This document shows positions 35,448 through 44,431 of a stretch of DNA of 64,000 bases, piece after piece. Position 1 is the stretch's first letter. Each line of letters opens with the position of its first letter. The notes beneath the pieces were generated by a model, which saw only the letters and a program-made list of their open reading frames with translations, was not told the origin of the DNA and made no database searches. Made by a program: the position numbers and the translations under genes. The stretch is from Streptomyces camponoticapitis (lineage in GTDB: Bacteria > Actinomycetota > Actinomycetes > Streptomycetales > Streptomycetaceae): positions 1-64,000 of the forward strand of contig NZ_BMMV01000016.1 of NCBI RefSeq assembly GCF_014646115.1, in the 5' to 3' direction.

Positions 35448-37025
35448 GTGCCCACACCACCCCGCTCCCCCCGCCCCCGGCCCGCCGGCCGGCCCGGACC
35501 GGCGCAGACCGGCGTCCGGTCCGAGCGGACCGCCGGCGCCGCCCGTGGTGCGCGCGGTGTCCGAGGTGCGCGCGGCCTCCGTGGCGGACGGCGGAACGGG
35601 CGGCCGGGCCGTCCCGGACGGCCGCGCTGGGGGATGCGGGTGGCCACGACACTCTCGGTGCTGGTGCTCGGCGCGGGCGGCATCGGGCACGCCGTCGTGA
35701 CGAGTCTCGACACCGGGATCGGCCGGGTGGACCCGTTCAAGGACATGAAGAACCGCCCCGACGGGGGCCACGGCATGAACATCCTCCTGGTCGGCACCGA
35801 CGGCCGCGACAAGATCACCGAGAAGGAGCGGGCGAAGTACCGGCTCGGCGGCGCTCCCTGCCGCTGCACCGACACGATCATGCTCGTGCACATCTCGGAG
35901 GACCGTGAGCGCGCGAGCGTCGTGAGCCTGCCGCGCGACAGCTACGCGGAGCTGCCCCCGCACACCGACGGGAACACCGGTGAGAAGCACGGGCCCCACC
36001 CGGTGAAGCTCAACGCGGCGTACGCGGAGGGCGGCCCGCATCTGACGGTCCGGACCGTCGAGAGCATGACCGGCGTGAAGGTCGACCACTATCTGGAGAT
36101 CGACTTCACCAGCTTCATGAAGACGGTCGACTCGCTCGGCGGGGTGGAGATCTGCACCGCCAAGCCGCTCAAGGACTCGCACACCGGCCTCGACCTGAAC
36201 GCCGGGACGCACAAGCTGGACGGCGGCAAGGCTCTCCAGTACGTACGGTCCCGCTATCTCGACGGCTCGTCCGACCTCGGCCGGATGCAGCGCCAGCAGC
36301 GCTTCATGGCCGCGCTGATCAAACAGGCCACCAGCAGCGGTGTGCTGCTGAACCCGGTGAAATTCCGCGGTGTGACCTCGACCATGCTCGATTCGGTCCG
36401 GGCGGACAAGGGGTTCGGTACACAGGAGATGCTCACGCTCGGCAAGGCGATGCGCGACTTCACACCGGCGTCGTCGGAGTTCACGTCGGTGCCGGTCACC
36501 GAAGGCGGCTTCCCGGTCAAGGGCATCGGCTCAACGCTGAAATGGGACCCGGTGAAGTCGAAGAAGCTGTTCCGGGCGCTGCGCGAGGACAAGTCGCTGA
36601 CGCCCCCGGCCCCCTTGGGGCCGCGCGGGCCGGGGGCCCCGAAGCCGCCGCCGGCCACGATGGTCGAGGTGTCGCCGCAGCAGATCAGGGTGCAGGTCTA
36701 CAACGCGACGCGGGGGGACGGTCTGGGCCAGCGCGTGGACGGCGCCCTGCGCGCGACGGGCTTCCGTACGACGCGTGCCCCGCTGAACCACACGGGCCCA
36801 GAGGTGACGCGTACGCAGGTGCTGTTCGACCCGCGCTGGGACCGCTCGGCGAAGTCCCTGGCGGCCGCCCTGCCGGGCTGTGAGCTGAAGCCGGTGCCCC
36901 GGCAGGGGGCCACGCTGAAGGTGATGGCAGGAAAGGATTACAGGACGGTACGACCGGTGCGCGCCGAGGATGTGCACCAGGGCGAGTTCGGCGCGGTGAC
37001 GGGCGACCAGGTGGTGTGCCCGTGA
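35448..37025 (+). CDS. LCP family glycopolymer transferase 4 with LytR_C domain
   Basis: A 525-residue protein. The first 60 residues are Pro/Arg-rich and probably cytoplasmic; a membrane helix (ATTLSVLVLGAGGIGHAVV) precedes the LCP domain (MNILLVGTDGRDK, CTDTIMLVHISEDR, SLPRDSYAELP, GVKVDHYLEIDF, YVRSRYLDGSSD) and a C-terminal LytR_C domain (IRVQVYNATRGDGLG to MAGKDYRTV). The GTG at 35448 has a good GGAGG upstream. It has Cys-Arg-Cys in the loop before the active-site strand, which the others lack. Confidence 0.92.
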   Translation: MPTPPRSPRPRPAGRPGPAQTGVRSERTAGAARGARGVRGARGLRGGRRNGRPGRPGRPRWGMRVATTLSVLVLGAGGIGHAVVTSLDTGIGRVDPFKDMKNRPDGGHGMNILLVGTDGRDKITEKERAKYRLGGAPCRCTDTIMLVHISEDRERASVVSLPRDSYAELPPHTDGNTGEKHGPHPVKLNAAYAEGGPHLTVRTVESMTGVKVDHYLEIDFTSFMKTVDSLGGVEICTAKPLKDSHTGLDLNAGTHKLDGGKALQYVRSRYLDGSSDLGRMQRQQRFMAALIKQATSSGVLLNPVKFRGVTSTMLDSVRADKGFGTQEMLTLGKAMRDFTPASSEFTSVPVTEGGFPVKGIGSTLKWDPVKSKKLFRALREDKSLTPPAPLGPRGPGAPKPPPATMVEVSPQQIRVQVYNATRGDGLGQRVDGALRATGFRTTRAPLNHTGPEVTRTQVLFDPRWDRSAKSLAAALPGCELKPVPRQGATLKVMAGKDYRTVRPVRAEDVHQGEFGAVTGDQVVCP

Positions 37026-37049
37026 CGAGGGCCGCGTACGGACTCCGTA

Positions 37050-37598
37050 TCAGTCGTCGATCCCGTCGGCGGCACGCTTCTCGCGCAGCTCCATGATCGC
37101 GCGCCGCCGGGCGAGCCGGTGCGTACGCCGGATCTGCGCCTCCTGGTAGCGCCGCTTGTCACGCTCGGTCTCCGGGATCACCGTCGGTACGGGGCGGGGC
37201 CTGCCCTCCGCGTCGACGGCGGCGAAGACGAGATAGGCGCTGCCCACCTGCTGGGCGGGGGTCGACTCGTTCCAGCGCTCGGCGAGCACCCGGACGCCGA
37301 CCTCCATGGACGACCGTCCCGTCCAGTTGACCTGGGCCTTCACATGGACCAGGTCCCCGACCCGTACCGGCTCCAGGAAGACCATCTCGTCCATGGACGC
37401 GGTGACCGCGGGCCCTCCGGAGTGCCGGCCGGCGACCGCGCCCGCGGCGTCGTCGACGAGCTTCATGATCACGCCGCCGTGCACCGTGCCGAGAAGGTTG
37501 GTGTCACTGCCGCTCATGATGTGGCTGAGCGTGGTGCGGGACGCTGAGGTGGGCTTACCCGGAATATCTGTCTCGGGGCGGACGGCCTGGTCTGTCAT
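37050..37598 (-). CDS. Acyl-CoA thioesterase (hotdog fold)
   Basis: A 182-residue thioesterase of the acyl-CoA hydrolase type. The active-site helix is seen in NLLGTVHGGVIMKLVDDAAG and the core strand in VFLEPVRVGDLVHVKAQV. A basic C-terminal extension of about 40 residues (RRYQEAQIRRTHRLARRRA) is additional to the single hotdog domain. The ATG at 37598 gives MTDQAV; a GTG nine bases upstream is possible. It converges on LCP 4 with a 24-base gap and has no clear tie to the wall genes. Confidence 0.88.
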   Translation of the reverse strand: MTDQAVRPETDIPGKPTSASRTTLSHIMSGSDTNLLGTVHGGVIMKLVDDAAGAVAGRHSGGPAVTASMDEMVFLEPVRVGDLVHVKAQVNWTGRSSMEVGVRVLAERWNESTPAQQVGSAYLVFAAVDAEGRPRPVPTVIPETERDKRRYQEAQIRRTHRLARRRAIMELREKRAADGIDD

Positions 37599-37717
37599 GC
37601 CCTCCACCCTATGCGGGGGTCCGTGACGGCCCGCATTGCATCAGCTTGGCAACAGGGATGCTGTGATTTTCCTCCACCCCTGTATGCGCGACACCTGCGA
37701 GCCGCACACTGGTCGGC

Positions 37718-38995
37718 ATGAACGATTGGCCTGACGGATGGAACGGCGACCGCGCTGACCGTGGCGGCGAGCGTTACGGACGCGGCGCGGGCGGACAGCC
37801 CGAAGGCGTACGCGCGATGCCGCACGTGCAGCGGCGCGCCGTCCCCCAGCAGCCGTCGCAGGGGTACGACGGGGGATACGACCCGCCCCCGTACAACAGC
37901 GACTACAACACCGGCCAGGTCTACGGCACCCCCGCCGACCGCGGTCAGGGCGGCCCGCCCCGGGTGCCTCCGCAGGGGTCGTACAACAACGGCGGCGGCT
38001 ACCCGCCGGACCACGCACCGGACTGGCGGCGCCGTATCAAGATCACCGCGATATCCCTGGTCGCCGTCTTCCTCGTCGTCTCCATAGGCACCTACTTCTG
38101 GGCCGACTCCAAGCTCAAGCGCGAGGTGGACCTCTCGAAGGTCATCGAGCGCCCGGAGGCGGGCGACGGCACGAACTATCTGATCGTCGGCTCCGACAGC
38201 CGTGAGGGCATGTCCGACGAGGAGAAGAAGGACCTCCACACGGGCAGCGCGGAGGGCAAGCGCACCGACTCGATGATGATCCTGCACGACGGCTCGAACG
38301 GCCCGACGCTGATCTCGCTGCCGCGTGACTCGAACGTGGTGATCCCGTCCTTCCGCGGCTCGGAGTCCGGGAAGATGTTCCCGAACCAGGGCCGCGAGAC
38401 GAAGCTCAACGCGGCGTACGCGGAGGACGGGCCCGAACTGCTCGTGCGTACCGTCGAGTTCAACACCGGTCTGCGCATCGATCACTACGTGGAGATCGGC
38501 TTCGCGGGCTTCGCCAACATCGTGGACGCGATCGGCGGTGTCGAGCTGGACATCCCGAAGGCCTTCAAGGACGAGAAGTCGGGCGCCGACTTCAAGGCGG
38601 GCAAGCAGACGCTGGACGGCGAGCAGTCCCTGGCGTTCGTCCGTACCCGGTACGCCTTCGCGGGCAGCGACCTGGACCGTACGAAGAACCAGCAGAAGTT
38701 CCTGGCGGCCCTCGCCTCGCAGACGGCCACGCCCGGCACGGTCCTCAACCCGTTCAAGCTCTACCCGACGATGGGCGCGGGCCTGGACACCCTGATCGTC
38801 GACAAGGACATGTCGCTCTGGTCGCTGAGCCAGATGTTCTTCGCGATGAAGGGCGTCACGGGCGGCGACGGCAAGTCGATGAACATACCGATCACGGGCA
38901 GCACCGGCGGGAACCTGGTCTGGGACAAGGCCAAGGTCAAGCAACTGGTGGAGCAGCTGAACAACGACGAGAAGGTCACGGTCACCTCGAACTGA
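37718..38995 (+). CDS. LCP family glycopolymer transferase 5
   Basis: A 425-residue protein. The cytoplasmic region (about 1-105) is rich in Tyr, Gly, Pro and Gln with repeats like GYDGGYDPPPY and NNGGGY. One membrane helix (ITAISLVAVFLVVSIGTYFW) leads to the LCP domain (TNYLIVGSDSREG, DSMMILHDGSNG, SLPRDSNVVIP, GLRIDHYVEIGF, FVRTRYAFAGSD). There is no LytR_C domain. The start ATG at 37718 follows the short gap after the thioesterase. A very strong hairpin follows the stop. Confidence 0.92.
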   Translation: MNDWPDGWNGDRADRGGERYGRGAGGQPEGVRAMPHVQRRAVPQQPSQGYDGGYDPPPYNSDYNTGQVYGTPADRGQGGPPRVPPQGSYNNGGGYPPDHAPDWRRRIKITAISLVAVFLVVSIGTYFWADSKLKREVDLSKVIERPEAGDGTNYLIVGSDSREGMSDEEKKDLHTGSAEGKRTDSMMILHDGSNGPTLISLPRDSNVVIPSFRGSESGKMFPNQGRETKLNAAYAEDGPELLVRTVEFNTGLRIDHYVEIGFAGFANIVDAIGGVELDIPKAFKDEKSGADFKAGKQTLDGEQSLAFVRTRYAFAGSDLDRTKNQQKFLAALASQTATPGTVLNPFKLYPTMGAGLDTLIVDKDMSLWSLSQMFFAMKGVTGGDGKSMNIPITGSTGGNLVWDKAKVKQLVEQLNNDEKVTVTSN

Positions 38996-39000
38996 GACCG

Positions 39001-39058
39001 CCCGTACAACGAAACACCCCGGCCCGCTCGTGCGGGCCGGGGCGTCTCGTTGTACGGG
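39001..39058. terminator. Long bidirectional terminator between LCP 5 and acyl-CoA dehydrogenase
   Basis: The core CCCCGGCCCGC-TCGT-GCGGGCCGGGG (39017-39042) is extended by matching flanks (CCCGTACAACGA with TCGTTGTACGGG), giving about 27 bp of stem with two G-U type mismatches. It fills the 66-base gap between two convergent genes. Confidence 0.9.
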
Positions 39059-39061
39059 GAC

Positions 39062-40234
39062 CTACGGCAGGTTGCGCGCCATCACGATGCGCTGGATCTG
39101 GTTCGTGCCCTCGTAGATCTGGGTGATCTTGGCATCGCGCATCATCCGTTCCACCGGGTAGTCGCGCGTGTAGCCGTAGCCGCCGAGGAGCTGGACCGCG
39201 TCCGTCGTGATCTCCATCGCCACGTCGGAGGCGAAGCACTTGGCCGCGGCGCCGAAGAAGGTCAGGTGTTCCTTGCCGCCGCCGTCGGAGACGCGCTGGG
39301 AGCGGGCCGCCGCCGAGTAGGTGAGCTGGCGGGCCGCCTCCAGCTTCATCGCCATGTCGGCGAGCATGAACTGCACGCCCTGGAAGTCGCCGATCGGCTT
39401 GCCGAACTGCTTGCGCTCCTGGACGTAGCCCGTCGCGTAGTCGAGCGCGCCCTGGGCGATGCCGAGGGCCTGGGCCGCGATCGTGATGCGGGTGTGGTCC
39501 AGGGTCTTCATCGCCGTGGCGAAGCCGGTGCCCTCGTCGCCGATGAGGCGGTCGGCCGGGACGCGGACGTTGTCGAGGTAGACCTCGCGGGTGGGGGAGC
39601 CCTTGATGCCGAGCTTCTTCTCGGGGGCGCCGAAGGAGACGCCCTCGTCGCCCTTCTCGACGACGAAGGCGGAGATGCCCTTCGTACGGCGGTCGGGGTC
39701 GGTGACGGCCATCACCGTGTAGTACTCGGAGACGCCGGCGTTGGTGATCCAGCGCTTCACGCCGTTGAGCACGTAGCCGTCGCCGTCCCGTACGGCCTTG
39801 GTCTTCATGCCGCCGGCGTCCGATCCCGCGTCCGGCTCGGAGAGGCAGTACGAGAACATCGCGTCGCCCTTGGCGAGCGGGCCGAGGTACTTCTTCTTCA
39901 GGTCCTCACCGCCGGAGAGGACGACCGGCAGCGAGCCGAGCTTGTTCACGGCCGGGATCAGGGAGGACGAGGCGCAGACGCGGGCGACCTCCTCGATGAC
40001 TATCACCGTGGCCAGGGCGTCCGCCCCGGCGCCGCCGTACTCCTCGGGGACGTGGACCGCGTGCAGATCCGCGGCGACCAGCGCGTCGAGCGCCTCCTGC
40101 GGGAAGCGGGCCTCCTCGTCGACCGCGGCGGCGAAGGGCGCGATCTTCGCCTCGGAGAGCGCACGCACCGCCTCCCGGAGCATGTCGTGCTCCTCCGACG
40201 GGCGGTACAGGTCGAAATCAGCCGATCCGGCCAC
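39062..40234 (-). CDS. Acyl-CoA dehydrogenase
   Basis: A 390-residue FAD-dependent dehydrogenase that makes the alpha-beta double bond in acyl-CoA. The FAD-contact motif YCLSEPDAGSDAGGMKT, the RWITNAG strand, and the C-terminal GGYGYTRDYPVERMMRDAKITQ block with the catalytic glutamate of YEGTNQIQR are present. The chain-length preference cannot be read. The GTG at 40234 has GGGGAG nine bases upstream. It is divergent from the UDP-sugar dehydrogenase gene, and its upstream region has an AT-rich imperfect inverted repeat. Confidence 0.94.
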   Translation of the reverse strand: MAGSADFDLYRPSEEHDMLREAVRALSEAKIAPFAAAVDEEARFPQEALDALVAADLHAVHVPEEYGGAGADALATVIVIEEVARVCASSSLIPAVNKLGSLPVVLSGGEDLKKKYLGPLAKGDAMFSYCLSEPDAGSDAGGMKTKAVRDGDGYVLNGVKRWITNAGVSEYYTVMAVTDPDRRTKGISAFVVEKGDEGVSFGAPEKKLGIKGSPTREVYLDNVRVPADRLIGDEGTGFATAMKTLDHTRITIAAQALGIAQGALDYATGYVQERKQFGKPIGDFQGVQFMLADMAMKLEAARQLTYSAAARSQRVSDGGGKEHLTFFGAAAKCFASDVAMEITTDAVQLLGGYGYTRDYPVERMMRDAKITQIYEGTNQIQRIVMARNLP

Positions 40235-40251
40235 GGTCTTTCACTCCCCTG

Positions 40252-40283
40252 AATGCTAACTACCGTTAAGTAACACTAATTTT
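40252..40283 (-). promoter_or_regulatory. Possible TetR-type operator and promoter of the acyl-CoA dehydrogenase
   Basis: An unusually AT-rich stretch (GCTAACTACCGTTAAGTAAC and following bases) with imperfect dyad symmetry lies about 20-45 bases upstream of the start. Lipid-catabolism genes of actinobacteria often have TetR-family operators of this look; the site itself is a guess. Confidence 0.35.
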
Positions 40284-40463
40284 AGAGGTCCGGGGCGCCG
40301 TGATGTACGTGAGTTTTCCGACAGCTTCCGCACCTTGCCGTACGGGCGACCGAAAGGACGTCCGGAGCGCGGGGCTATGCTCGGCCGCGCACTCACGGTG
40401 CGATCGCAGCCTCGATCGCACGCCGGGCGCACCGCATCCCGACCGCACTCCCAGGAGCACGAC

Positions 40464-41810
40464 ATGGCCCTCAAGATCACTGTGATCGGTACCGGCTACC
40501 TCGGCGCCACCCACGCCGCGGCCATGGCGGAACTGGGCTTCGAAGTCCTCGGGCTCGACGTCGTCCCCGAGAAGATCGAGATGCTGTCGGCGGGACGGGT
40601 CCCGATGTACGAGCCCGGCCTGGAGGACCTGCTGCGCAAGCATGTCGCGGGCATCGAGGGGTCGAGCGGCCGGCTGCGCTTCACCACCTCGTGGGAGGAG
40701 ATCGGCGCCTTCGGCGACGTCCACTTCGTCTGCGTGAACACCCCGCAGAAGCACGGCGAGTACGCCTGCGACATGAGCTATGTGGAGAGCGCCTTCGACT
40801 CGCTGGCCCCGCAGCTGGGCCGCGCGGCGCTGGTGGTCGGCAAGTCGACCGTGCCCGTCGGCAGCGCCGAGCGGCTCGCGCGCCGGCTCACCGAGCTGGC
40901 GCCGGCGGGCGGCGAGGTCGAGCTGGCCTGGAACCCGGAGTTCCTGCGGGAGGGCTTCGCCGTACAGGACACGCTCCACCCCGACCGGATCGTGGTGGGC
41001 ACCGGGAGCGAGCGCGCGGAGAAGGTGCTGCGCGAGGTGTACGCGACGCCCGTCGGAGAGGGGTCACCGTTCATCGTGACGGACTTCCCGACCGCCGAAC
41101 TGGTGAAGACCGCGGCGAACTCCTTCCTCGCCACCAAGATCTCCTTCATCAACGCGATGGCGGAGGTCTGCGAGGCGGCCGGCGGTGACGTGGTGAAGCT
41201 GGCGGAGGCCATCGGCTACGACGAGCGCATCGGAAGGAAGTTCCTGCGCGCCGGGATCGGCTTCGGCGGCGGCTGTCTGCCCAAGGACATCCGGGCGTTC
41301 ATGGCACGGGCGGGCGAGCTGGGCGCGGACCAGGCGCTGACGTTCCTGCGCGAGGTCGACTCGATCAACATGCGGCGGCGCGGCCACATGGTGGAGCTGG
41401 CCCGCGAGGCCGTCGGCGGCGACTCGTCGTTCCTCGGCAAGCGCGTCGCGGTCCTGGGCGCGACGTTCAAACCGGACTCGGACGACGTACGGGACTCCCC
41501 CGCGCTCAACGTCGCCGGGCAGATCCATCTCCAGGGCGGCCAGGTCACCGTGTACGACCCGAAGGGCATGGACAACGCCCGCCGGCTCTTCCCGACGCTC
41601 GGCTACGCCGGGTCCGCGCTGGAGGCGGTGCGCGGCGCCGATGTGGTGCTGCATCTGACCGAGTGGCGCGAGTTCCGCGAGCTGGACCCGGAGGAGCTCG
41701 GCGGGGCCGTGACGCGGCGGCTGATCCTCGACGGGCGCAACGCGCTGGACCCGGCGGTGTGGCGCGGGGCGGGCTGGACCTACCGGGCGATGGGCCGGCC
41801 GAGGGCCTGA
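40464..41810 (+). CDS. UDP-glucose/GDP-mannose dehydrogenase family protein
   Basis: A 448-residue NAD-dependent enzyme that oxidises a nucleotide sugar twice to the uronic acid. The Rossmann start VIGTGYLGATHAAAMAELG, the NPEFLREG motif, the catalytic cysteine in FGGGCLPKD, and the C-terminal LGATFKPDSDDVRDSP are all visible. The substrate is most likely UDP-glucose, but GDP-mannose cannot be excluded. The ATG at 40464 has CAGGAG six bases upstream; the frame is open earlier without a ribosome site. Product would feed uronic-acid-containing surface glycans. Confidence 0.93.
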   Translation: MALKITVIGTGYLGATHAAAMAELGFEVLGLDVVPEKIEMLSAGRVPMYEPGLEDLLRKHVAGIEGSSGRLRFTTSWEEIGAFGDVHFVCVNTPQKHGEYACDMSYVESAFDSLAPQLGRAALVVGKSTVPVGSAERLARRLTELAPAGGEVELAWNPEFLREGFAVQDTLHPDRIVVGTGSERAEKVLREVYATPVGEGSPFIVTDFPTAELVKTAANSFLATKISFINAMAEVCEAAGGDVVKLAEAIGYDERIGRKFLRAGIGFGGGCLPKDIRAFMARAGELGADQALTFLREVDSINMRRRGHMVELAREAVGGDSSFLGKRVAVLGATFKPDSDDVRDSPALNVAGQIHLQGGQVTVYDPKGMDNARRLFPTLGYAGSALEAVRGADVVLHLTEWREFRELDPEELGGAVTRRLILDGRNALDPAVWRGAGWTYRAMGRPRA

Positions 41811-41889
41811 GGCCGCCCGGCACGGCTCCTCCGCGCCGGGGCACCGGTCGCGGTGGCACCGGTCGCGGGCACGGATCGCGGTGCACCAA

Positions 41890-43089
41890 CTACCGTCGGG
41901 CGTCGTCCAGTTCCTCGATCGTCACCGTCGACGGCGACCGGCGCTGCTGGGCGGCGCGCGCCAGGAACTCGGTGTCGCGCAGCACGCGTGCCGCGTTGCC
42001 CCAGGTGAGATCCGTGACGGCGGTGTCGTCCCAGCCGCGGTCGAGCAGTTCGGTGATCAACCGCGGGTAGCACGAGGTGTCTTCGAGGCCGACGGTGTGC
42101 GGCGTGTCCGACTCGCGGCCGTACGTCCCGGAGAGACCGACGCACGCCGGGCCCGCCACGTCCCGTACCCGCTCGACATGGTCCGCGACTTCCGTGAGAG
42201 ACGGACTCTTGCCGTCGCGGGCGGCCGGATCGCGGGTGAGCTGGTCGGGCGCGAAACTCACCATGCAGATACCGTTGTTGGCGCCGAGCAGCGTCAGGAT
42301 GTCGTCCGGGACGCCGCCGTCGCCGGGGCGGTCCCCGAGGGCGCGCACGGCGGAGTGGGAGAACATCGCCGGTGCCTTGGTGACGGCCAGCGTCGCCCGC
42401 ATCGTCTCGTCGGACGCGCCGGACAGATCGATGACGACGCCGAGCCGGTTCAGCTCGCGCACCACCTCGTGGCCGAAGCGGCTGAGCCCGTCATCGGCCC
42501 AGCGCGCGCCCGCGAGGGCGAGGGCGCGCACACCGAGGAGGTGGAACGCGCGCAGCGTGGCCAGCGAGTCGCCCATGGCCGGGCCCGAGACGGGGCCGAG
42601 GAGCGAGGCGACCCGTCCGCAGTTGCGCGCGTCGGCCAGGTCCCCGGCGCCGAGCGCCATGCGCAGGCTCTCCGGGTAGGACGCGATCAGGTCCCGTACG
42701 AGGTCGATCAGCTCCAGCGTGGTGCTCACGGCCCGGCCCGTGCGGACCTCGTCCGCGTCGACCTCCAGCGACCAGAACTGCCCGCCGAGCGCCCCCGCCT
42801 TGATCCGTGGCATGTCGGTGTCCAGGAAGCTGTCGCCCTGTTCCAGGTCGTGGCTGTGACTGGCCCCGCGGCGCCGCAGCAGCGTGGGGGCGAGGCAGTT
42901 GTGGCCGTCGACGACGGGGTGCGAGGACAGCAGAGCGCGGGCGCGCTCGGCGGACGAGGCGGACGTGGCCACGGAAGCCGTGTCCGTCGGCGCCGCCGAT
43001 TCGGCGGCCGGCCGCGGGGACGTCGCGTCGAGATCACCGGCCGCGGCTGTCGTGTCCGTGTCGTAAGGGTCGTCCTGCAGATCTGCCAT
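41890..43089 (-). CDS. Degenerate M19 dipeptidase paralogue, probable pseudoenzyme
   Basis: A 399-residue full-length relative of the membrane dipeptidase encoded next to it, with an additional disordered N-terminus (about 45 residues). Relative to the neighbour, metal-site residues are replaced: H63-N-C65 instead of HND, V167 instead of the bridging glutamate, G224 instead of histidine in DLSH, and T322 instead of aspartate in GGDFDG. Only H63 and H245 survive. The frame is intact, codon use is normal and GGAG precedes the ATG at 43089, so it is not decaying DNA. It may bind rather than cut peptides. Confidence 0.9.
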   Translation of the reverse strand: MADLQDDPYDTDTTAAAGDLDATSPRPAAESAAPTDTASVATSASSAERARALLSSHPVVDGHNCLAPTLLRRRGASHSHDLEQGDSFLDTDMPRIKAGALGGQFWSLEVDADEVRTGRAVSTTLELIDLVRDLIASYPESLRMALGAGDLADARNCGRVASLLGPVSGPAMGDSLATLRAFHLLGVRALALAGARWADDGLSRFGHEVVRELNRLGVVIDLSGASDETMRATLAVTKAPAMFSHSAVRALGDRPGDGGVPDDILTLLGANNGICMVSFAPDQLTRDPAARDGKSPSLTEVADHVERVRDVAGPACVGLSGTYGRESDTPHTVGLEDTSCYPRLITELLDRGWDDTAVTDLTWGNAARVLRDTEFLARAAQQRRSPSTVTIEELDDARR

Positions 43090-43230
43090 GACGAGGCTCC
43101 GTGGGGTGCGAAGGCAGTACGGCCACCGTGCCACGGGCGGACGGACGGGTCGCGGCGGACGGGGCGTTCGGGGGTACGCCGCGGGGCGCGGGCCCGGCGA
43201 AACCGGCCCCGCGCCCCGTACGCGGACCCC

Positions 43231-44424
43231 TCAGCCGTCCAGTTCCCCGATGGTCGCCGTCGACGGACCGCGCTCCTCGCGCAGCACCCGGGCCACGTCC
43301 TCCGCGGCGCGCACCACCCGTACCGCGTTGTGCCAGGTCAGCTTCGCCAGGTCCTCGGGCGACCAGCGGCGGGCGAGAAGCTCCGCGACGAGGTTGGGGT
43401 AGCCCGCGACGTCCTGAAGGCCCTCCGGCGTGAACGCCGTGCCGTCGAAGTCACCGCCGATACCGATGTGGTCGATGCCCGCGACCTCGCGCATATGGTC
43501 CAGATGGTCGGCGACCGTCGCCGCGGTGGCCGCCGGACGCGGGTTGACCGCCTCGAAGGCCCGGTGGATCCTCATCCCGGACTCGGTCGTGTCGAGCGGG
43601 TGCGCGCCGTGCTCGCGCATGTTCTCGTCGGCGGCCCGCGTCCAGGCGATCGCCTCGGGAAGGATGAACTTCGGTACGAAGGTGGCCATGGCCACGCCGC
43701 CGTTGGCCGGCAGCAGTTCCAGCACGTCGTCCGGGATGTTGCGCGGGTGGTCGCAGACCGCCCGCGCGGAGGAGTGCGAGAAGAGGACGGGCGCGGTGCT
43801 CGTGGCGAGCGCGTCGCGCATCGTCGTGGCGGCCACGTGCGAGAGGTCGACCAGCATGCCGGTGCGGTTCATCTCGCGTACGACCTCGTGGCCGAAGGGC
43901 GAGAGGCCGCCCACACCGGGCTCGTCGGTCGCCGAGTCGGCCCACGCGAGGTTGTCGTTGTGGGTGAGCGTCATGTACCGCACGCCGAGCGCGTACAGGG
44001 CGCGCAGCGTGGCGAGGGAGTTGTTGATGGAGTGGCCGCCCTCGGCGCCCATCAGGGAGGCGATCCGCCCGGTGCGGCGGGCGTTCTCCATGTCGTCGGC
44101 GGTGCGGGCGGCGGCGAAGTCGTCGGGGTAGCGGGCGATCATGCGCCCGACGACGTCGATCTGCTCCAGGGTCGCGCTGACTGCCGTGTCGCCGGCCATG
44201 TCGGAGCGTACGTACACCGACCAGAACTGCGCTCCTACGCCGCCCGCCCGCAGCCTCGGGATGTCGGTGTGCAGGTGCGCCGACTGGTCGTCCGCGAGGT
44301 CGCGCCGGTCGAGGTCGTAGGAGACCTGTTCGCGCAGGGCCCAGGGCAGGTCGTTGTGCCCGTCGACCACGGGGAAGTCTTCGAGCAGTTCGCGCGCCTG
44401 CTCCAGATAGTCCTCGGTGCCCAT
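43231..44424 (-). CDS. Membrane dipeptidase (peptidase M19, renal dipeptidase family)
   Basis: A 397-residue binuclear zinc dipeptidase. All ligand positions are kept: H23-x-D25, E128 in MGAEGGH, H196 in DLSH, H217 in FSHSSARAVCDHPRN, and D325 in IGGDFDG. No signal peptide is seen, so it is probably cytosolic despite the family name. It starts 7 bases after purE and shares its direction; with the degenerate paralogue downstream the four genes purK-purE-dipeptidase-paralogue look like one transcript. Substrates may include L,D- or D,D-dipeptides. Confidence 0.93.
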   Translation of the reverse strand: MGTEDYLEQARELLEDFPVVDGHNDLPWALREQVSYDLDRRDLADDQSAHLHTDIPRLRAGGVGAQFWSVYVRSDMAGDTAVSATLEQIDVVGRMIARYPDDFAAARTADDMENARRTGRIASLMGAEGGHSINNSLATLRALYALGVRYMTLTHNDNLAWADSATDEPGVGGLSPFGHEVVREMNRTGMLVDLSHVAATTMRDALATSTAPVLFSHSSARAVCDHPRNIPDDVLELLPANGGVAMATFVPKFILPEAIAWTRAADENMREHGAHPLDTTESGMRIHRAFEAVNPRPAATAATVADHLDHMREVAGIDHIGIGGDFDGTAFTPEGLQDVAGYPNLVAELLARRWSPEDLAKLTWHNAVRVVRAAEDVARVLREERGPSTATIGELDG

Positions 44425-44431
44425 GGGGCCC

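Noticed and set aside
41811..41889. Short GCACCGGTCGCGG direct repeats after the UDP-sugar dehydrogenase gene
   Set aside because: Only two imperfect copies, within expectation for GC-rich intergenic DNA.
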